From: Nitrospira sp. LK70
GTDB taxonomy: Bacteria; Nitrospirota; Nitrospiria; Nitrospirales; Nitrospiraceae
DNA: 34,954 nt
NCBI GenBank assembly: GCA_011090425.1
Contig: PHGD01000039.1
Span: 1 to 34,954 of the forward strand
Direction of reading: 5' to 3'
This document shows, piece by piece, positions 30,529-34,954 of this stretch (position 1 is its first letter; each line of letters starts with the position of its first letter). A model generated the notes under the pieces. That model was not told the DNA's origin. It did no database searches and worked only from the letters and a program-made list of their open reading frames with translations. The translations under genes and the position numbers were made by a program.

Positions 30529-30596
30529 CGCCCATCCTTTGTCAACCACGTGAACATCCGATCAGGGGCCAAAGCATACTGAATTGCCGTGCCAAG

Positions 30597-31250
30597 TCAA
30601 GTCTGTGACAGCCGGACTGCTTGCTTGGCCGGTCGGCCGGGTGATTTATCCAGATCGGGGGGACCTTCTTGAATCATCTTCATCAATGTCGCCAGGAAAA
30701 TAATGTAGAAAAACACGCCGACCCAGATGACGTAGGGCTGTACCCCGCCCGATTCTTTCAATGCGGTTTCTTGGGCGGCACGATCCATCCGATCGGCTTT
30801 CTTGATTTCACCGACGTGCTCCCGGCAATGCCAATAATACAGATAGTTTGCGGTCGCTCCCGCCATGATGCTCCAGACAATGCCGGCGGAAAAATCTCCC
30901 GTGAGATAGGTCGAAATCATCGGGCCGACCGCATAGACGAAAGCGTGCAGGTACATCTTCCGGTACAGAAACCACAGGAAGGAAATGTAGAGGAACGCCG
31001 GCCAGTTCCACGAGAGAGCGAACTTCGGCCGGCCGTGCGATGAAAATTTCTTAAATACGGTCAGGTAGTGGTCGGCGTTGGGGCCGATGAATTGGCGCCA
31101 CAACGTCTCGTCGTCCTGAATCGGCCGAGCGGTGGGAGCCTCAGGGATGGCCTCGGCGACAGGTTTAGCTTCAGCCAGTTTGGTTCCGCACTGATGACAG
31201 AACTGAGCCTCGTCGGGGTTCTGTTGATTGCACTGTCTGCACACCATCAT
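30597..31250 (-). CDS. Zinc-ribbon membrane protein (DUF2628-like)
   Basis: This protein of about 217 residues has an N-terminal zinc ribbon (CRQCNQQNPDEAQFCHQC) and a Pro/Ala linker. A DUF2628-like membrane domain follows with WRQFIGPNADHYLTVFKKF, SWNWPAFLYISFLWFLYRKMY and helices to about 205 (GVFFYIIFLATLMKMI). A ribbon plus such a domain occurs in proteins of unknown envelope function. ATG 31250 or 31247 are both possible; the start is uncertain because no clear ribosome site is seen. It is divergent from argD. Confidence 0.75.
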   Translation of the reverse strand: MMVCRQCNQQNPDEAQFCHQCGTKLAEAKPVAEAIPEAPTARPIQDDETLWRQFIGPNADHYLTVFKKFSSHGRPKFALSWNWPAFLYISFLWFLYRKMYLHAFVYAVGPMISTYLTGDFSAGIVWSIMAGATANYLYYWHCREHVGEIKKADRMDRAAQETALKESGGVQPYVIWVGVFFYIIFLATLMKMIQEGPPDLDKSPGRPAKQAVRLSQT

Positions 31251-31422
31251 GGCGACGCAGCTTACCACACTCGGAACGAAAGGATACGTCCTATCGCTGA
31301 TGGCGGATCAGCGGAACCATGAGCAAGTCTTGCCTGAGGGCAGTTTCCCCCGCTGCTCCGCTTATTGCTCTTCCCACTGCCCCTGTGCTAGCTTTCCTTT
31401 ATTTCTAAAGGGATACGCGGTC

Positions 31423-32640
31423 ATGCCGAGCCAAAACCTGAGAGACGATGCCGACAAATATCTCATGCAGACCTATAATCGCCAGCCGATCACGATCGTA
31501 CGTGGCCGTGGTGCAAAGATCTACGATCTGGAGGGGCGAGAGTACATCGATTTTGTCGGTGGGATCGCCGTCAATGTGTTGGGACATGGTCATCCTGACC
31601 TGGTTCAGGCCATCCAACGCCAAGCCGTGCAACTGATCCACACCTCGAACCTCTACTACACCGAACCTCAAGTCCAACTCGCGAAAATGTTGATAGACCA
31701 TTCGTTTGCCGACCGTGTGTTCTTCTGTAACAGCGGGGCGGAGGCCAACGAGGCGGCGCTCAAACTGGCGAGGCAGTATGGGCATCAGCGGCATGGGCCC
31801 GACCGCTTTGAGGTCATCACGATGAAGAATTCATTCCATGGCCGTACGCTGGCCACGCTCACCGCCACGGGACAGGAGAAGGTTCAGAAGGGGTTCGAAC
31901 CGCTCATGCCAGGATTTGCTTATGCACCGTTCAATGATTTCGGCGCGATCGAGTCCATGGTTAGTGAGAAGACCGCTGCGATCATGCTGGAACCGATTCA
32001 GGCGGAAGGCGGCGTGTATGTGGCCGACCGGGATTACCTGAGAAAGCTGCGTGACCTCTGTACCCAACAGGACATCTTGCTCATCTTTGATGAAATTCAA
32101 ACAGGTATGGGGAGAACCGGCACCTTCTTCGCCCATGAACAACTCGGCGTGATACCCGATATCATGACCCTTGCAAAAGGTCTCGCCGGTGGAGTGCCGA
32201 TCGGAGCCTGTCTGGCAAAAGAACCGGTGGCCGCAGCATTTACTCCCGGCTCTCATGCATCGACGTTCGGCGGGAACCCCTTAGCCTGTGCCGCGGCGCT
32301 GGCCGTTTGCCGGGTCCTGCTTGAAGGCAACGTACTGGACCAAGCGCGACGCATGGGCGAGTACCTGGCAAAAGGGTTGGCCGACTGCAAAGACCGCCAT
32401 CGAATCGTGAAGGATGTGCGAGGTCTTGGTCTCTTGCAAGGCATGGAGTTGGAAACCGACGCGCGAGCAGTGGTGGCCGATGCGCTTGCCCGCGGTATGC
32501 TGATCAATGCCGCAACCGAGCGGGTGCTGCGCTTTGTGCCGCCCTTGGTGATCACACAGCCCGAGGTGGATAAGCTCGTCGACCTCCTCGACATACTGTT
32601 CAACCAACGCAGGACGGCGGGAAAAGAGTCACATCACTGA
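31423..32640 (+). CDS. argD: Acetylornithine aminotransferase
   Basis: This 405-residue class III aminotransferase catalyses N-acetylglutamate semialdehyde to N-acetylornithine (arginine pathway); in many bacteria it also acts as succinyldiaminopimelate aminotransferase. Motifs: YIDFVGGIAVNVLGHGHP, FFCNSGAEANEAALKLAR (PLP phosphate cup), NSFHGRTLATLTATG, EPIQAEGGV, LIFDEIQTGMGRTG and the Schiff-base K252 in LAKGLAGGVP. ATG 31423 gives the normal N-terminus MPSQNLRDDADKYLM. Its stop overlaps the argF start by 1 nt (TGATG). Confidence 0.93.
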   Translation: MPSQNLRDDADKYLMQTYNRQPITIVRGRGAKIYDLEGREYIDFVGGIAVNVLGHGHPDLVQAIQRQAVQLIHTSNLYYTEPQVQLAKMLIDHSFADRVFFCNSGAEANEAALKLARQYGHQRHGPDRFEVITMKNSFHGRTLATLTATGQEKVQKGFEPLMPGFAYAPFNDFGAIESMVSEKTAAIMLEPIQAEGGVYVADRDYLRKLRDLCTQQDILLIFDEIQTGMGRTGTFFAHEQLGVIPDIMTLAKGLAGGVPIGACLAKEPVAAAFTPGSHASTFGGNPLACAAALAVCRVLLEGNVLDQARRMGEYLAKGLADCKDRHRIVKDVRGLGLLQGMELETDARAVVADALARGMLINAATERVLRFVPPLVITQPEVDKLVDLLDILFNQRRTAGKESHH

Positions 32641-33617
32641 TGCCCGTGCCGGCCCGACAAACAATCAAGGGCGGTCGCTATGCCAAGGATCTGCTCGACG
32701 TCGCAACGATGCCGCGACAGCAAGTCCTCGACTTGCTGCGTTTGGCGACGTCTCTGAAGAAGAAGCAGTGCCAGGGCACTCCGCATCGGTTGCTGCACGG
32801 GAAGACCTTAGGACTGCTGTTTCAAAAGCCGTCGACAAGGACCCGCGTGTCATTCGAGGCCGGAATGAACCAACTCGGTGGCCATGCACTGGTCCTTCCC
32901 ATGAGCGACATCCAACTCTCTCGCGGGGAGACGGTCTCGGACACGGCACGTGTGCTCTCCCGTTACCTGGACGGGATCGTGATCCGAACCTATGACCATG
33001 CGATCGTCGAAGAATGGGCGGCAGAAGCGACAATGCCGGTGATCAACGGGCTGACCGACCATAGCCACCCTTGTCAGGCCCTGTCCGATCTGATGACGAT
33101 TCAGGAGATCAAAGGCCGACTCACAGGACTCAGCCTTGCGTACATCGGCGATGGAAACAACGTGGCCAACTCGCTCATCGAAGCGGGAACGAAAGTGGGC
33201 CTGCGCGTCGTGATCGGGTGTCCGTCCGGCTATCAGCCGGATCAGCGGGTGATCGACCGTGCCCGAATAGAAGGACAAGCCACCGGCGCCTCCATCGAGG
33301 TATTTGAGAATCCCCTGGTCGCCGTGAAAGAGGCGGATGTGGTGTATACCGACGTGTGGATCAGTATGGGACGCGAGCGGGAGCAGGCGCGACGATTACG
33401 AACGCTCGCTCCCTACCAGCTGAACAAACGGCTGCTGCAACGAGCGAAACCCGACGCGATCGTCATGCATTGTTTACCGGCGCATCGCGGAGAAGAGATT
33501 ACGGCGGAGGTCCTGGACGGCACACAGTCCGTCATCATCGATCAAGCGGAAAATCGCCTCCACATGCAAAAGGCGATTCTGACCCAGTTGCTCAGCCGGA
33601 AGAATCATACCGGATAG
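32640..33617 (+). CDS. argF: Ornithine carbamoyltransferase
   Basis: This 325-residue enzyme forms citrulline from ornithine and carbamoyl phosphate. Carbamoyl-phosphate motif STRTR is at 65-69, followed by HPCQ (143-146). The ornithine-binding part has DVWISMGRE and the catalytic [11 protein letters not shown] near the C-terminus. The start overlaps the argD stop (TGATG), which supports tight operon coupling. Residues and length match a complete enzyme. Confidence 0.94.
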   Translation: MPVPARQTIKGGRYAKDLLDVATMPRQQVLDLLRLATSLKKKQCQGTPHRLLHGKTLGLLFQKPSTRTRVSFEAGMNQLGGHALVLPMSDIQLSRGETVSDTARVLSRYLDGIVIRTYDHAIVEEWAAEATMPVINGLTDHSHPCQALSDLMTIQEIKGRLTGLSLAYIGDGNNVANSLIEAGTKVGLRVVIGCPSGYQPDQRVIDRARIEGQATGASIEVFENPLVAVKEADVVYTDVWISMGREREQARRLRTLAPYQLNKRLLQRAKPDAIVMHCLPAHRGEEITAEVLDGTQSVIIDQAENRLHMQKAILTQLLSRKNHTG

Positions 33618-33625
33618 GATCAGCC

Positions 33626-34840
33626 GTGAAACCACAACCGATCAAGAAAATCGTCCTGGCCTATTCCGGTGGATTGGATACATCCGTCATCCTCAAATGG
33701 CTGCAGGAAACCTATCGGGCAGAGATCATCGCGTTTTGCGCCGACCTTGGCCAGGGGGAAGATCTGAAGGCCGTCAAGACCAAGGCTCAAACGCTTGGCG
33801 TCAAGAAGGTCTATGTCGAGGATCTTCGCGAAACCTTCGTGAAGGACTATGTGTTCCCGATGTTGCGCGGGAATGCCTTGTATGAAGGCTGCTATCTCCT
33901 TGGGACGTCGATCGCCCGTCCGCTGATCGCTCGACGACAGGCTGAAATCGCGATCAAAGAGGGTGCCGAAGCGGTGTCGCACGGAGCCACGGGGAAGGGG
34001 AACGATCAGGTGCGTTTCGAGCTGACCTACATGGCGCTCGCACCTCACCTGAAGATCATTGCGCCTTGGCGGGAATGGACCATGCGTTCTCGGCGGGAGC
34101 TGATCGAGTATGCCGATCACCACCGGATTCCTGTGACCGCGACCAAAGCCAAGCCCTACAGCACGGACCCAAATCTGTTTCACATCAGCTACGAAGGGGG
34201 CATTCTTGAGGACCCGTGGGAATCGCCGCCGGATGAGATATTCCAGATGACCGTCTCACCAGAAAAGGCACCGGATAAACCCCAGGAAGTCGAGATCGAG
34301 TATCAGTCGGGCAACCCCGTCGCGGTCGACGGCAAGAAGCTGAGCCCCGCGGCCTTACTGGCCCATCTCAACAAGTTGGGCGGCGCGCACGGGGTCGGTC
34401 GGGTCGATCTGGTGGAAAACCGCTACGTCGGGATGAAGTCGCGCGGGGTGTATGAAACGCCGGGAGGAACGATTCTGCACGTGGCTCATCGCGGGCTCGA
34501 ATCCTTGACGATGGACCGAGAAGTTCTCCACGTCCGCGACAGTCTGATCCCGCAGTTTGCAGGTCTGATTTACAACGGTTATTGGTTCAGCCCTGAGCGC
34601 GAGATGATGCAGACGGCGATCGATGCAGCACAGAAAGATGTCAGCGGCGTTGCAAGGGTCAAACTCTACAAGGGAAGCTGTACTCTGGCTGGACGCAAAT
34701 CGAAACAGTCACTCTATCGCTTCGACATTGCCACGTTCGAGGAAGATGATGTGTATAACCAGAAGGATGCGGAAGGTTTCATCCGTTTGAACGCATTGCG
34801 ACTGAAGATCCGCGCGCAGAGAAAGAAAGCCGCGTCCTGA
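33626..34840 (+). CDS. argG: Argininosuccinate synthase
   Basis: This 404-residue enzyme joins citrulline and aspartate with [13 protein letters not shown] (about 12-21) is the N-type ATP pyrophosphatase loop. Further motifs are [41 protein letters not shown], and [24 protein letters not shown] 33626 with AGGAT upstream gives a natural start; the same frame extends upstream to 33356, but that stretch overlaps argF and reads as noise. The stop overlaps the argH start by 1 nt. Confidence 0.94.
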   Translation: MKPQPIKKIVLAYSGGLDTSVILKWLQETYRAEIIAFCADLGQGEDLKAVKTKAQTLGVKKVYVEDLRETFVKDYVFPMLRGNALYEGCYLLGTSIARPLIARRQAEIAIKEGAEAVSHGATGKGNDQVRFELTYMALAPHLKIIAPWREWTMRSRRELIEYADHHRIPVTATKAKPYSTDPNLFHISYEGGILEDPWESPPDEIFQMTVSPEKAPDKPQEVEIEYQSGNPVAVDGKKLSPAALLAHLNKLGGAHGVGRVDLVENRYVGMKSRGVYETPGGTILHVAHRGLESLTMDREVLHVRDSLIPQFAGLIYNGYWFSPEREMMQTAIDAAQKDVSGVARVKLYKGSCTLAGRKSKQSLYRFDIATFEEDDVYNQKDAEGFIRLNALRLKIRAQRKKAAS

Positions 34841-34954
34841 TGGTGAAGCGTAAGAATCATTCGAAGTCAGCACATGGCGGAGGGAAGGCCTGGGCCGGCC
34901 GGTTCCGAGAGCAGACCGATCCCTTCGTCGAAGCGTTTACCAAGTCGGTGACGA
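34840..34954 (+). CDS. argH: Argininosuccinate lyase, N-terminal fragment (cut by window end)
   Basis: ATG 34840 overlaps the argG stop by 1 nt. After a basic lead ([16 protein letters not shown]) comes AWAGRFREQTDPFVEAFTKSV. This matches the W-G-G-R-F-x-x-x-T-D start of argininosuccinate lyases, which split argininosuccinate to arginine and fumarate. Only 38 codons are visible. Position in the operon supports the assignment. Confidence 0.85.
   Translation, partial: MVKRKNHSKSAHGGGKAWAGRFREQTDPFVEAFTKSVT

Overview
The window looks like a chromosomal segment of a Nitrospira-like bacterium (phylum Nitrospirota). This is inferred from gene content and style, not from a marker gene: an LL-diaminopimelate aminotransferase for lysine synthesis, an argD-argF-argG-argH operon, a compact gpmA, proteins with asparagine/glycine-rich tails, moderately high GC, and many short gene remnants between housekeeping genes. 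No rRNA, tRNA or CRISPR array was recognised.

Layout. 1-140 is the right end of an IS5-family element. 552-2605 is a two-gene kynurenine unit (tryptophan 2,3-dioxygenase and kynureninase, GTGA overlap). 2606-7370 is an accessory island of small minus-strand genes: a divergent iron-sulfur uracil-DNA-glycosylase-like gene framed by integron-like core sites, two antitoxin-type HTH genes, a DUF4160/DUF2442 pair, a DUF433/DUF5615 pair, a secreted three-repeat protein, and broken second copies of an XRE antitoxin and of a propeller lipoprotein. The intact lipoprotein follows at 7371-8417. 8474-13517 holds envelope and uncharacterised genes, a PmtA-like lipid methyltransferase, a macro-domain hydrolase and a VOC-fold protein. 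13743-15329 is decay: a GH13 amylase-family pseudogene with an internal deletion and a frameshift, then an IS110 scrap and a 32-bp palindrome.

15373-18865 (plus strand) carries a class I glutamine amidotransferase, dapL, folK and panC, which serve lysine/peptidoglycan, folate and pantothenate synthesis. 18881-26364 (minus strand) holds two groups: rmuC / MazG-like pyrophosphohydrolase / PilZ protein, and lytic transglycosylase / glycerate 2-kinase / a three-domain dikinase of the PEP-synthase and rifampicin-phosphotransferase type. A family 5 uracil-DNA glycosylase is divergent from the transglycosylase. 27667-31250 holds a coiled-coil OmpA-family protein, an NTF2-like protein, phosphoglycerate mutase and a zinc-ribbon membrane protein. 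The window ends in argD-argF-argG-argH with 1-nt stop/start overlaps, covering acetylornithine transamination through argininosuccinate cleavage; argH is cut by the window edge.

The most unusual part is 2600-7600. A gene sits between GTTAGGC and GCCTAAC cores, with its stop codon inside the second core, as in an integron cassette. Flanking genes exist in duplicated, partly decayed copies in the same order around different toxin-antitoxin-type modules, which suggests repeated exchange at one locus.
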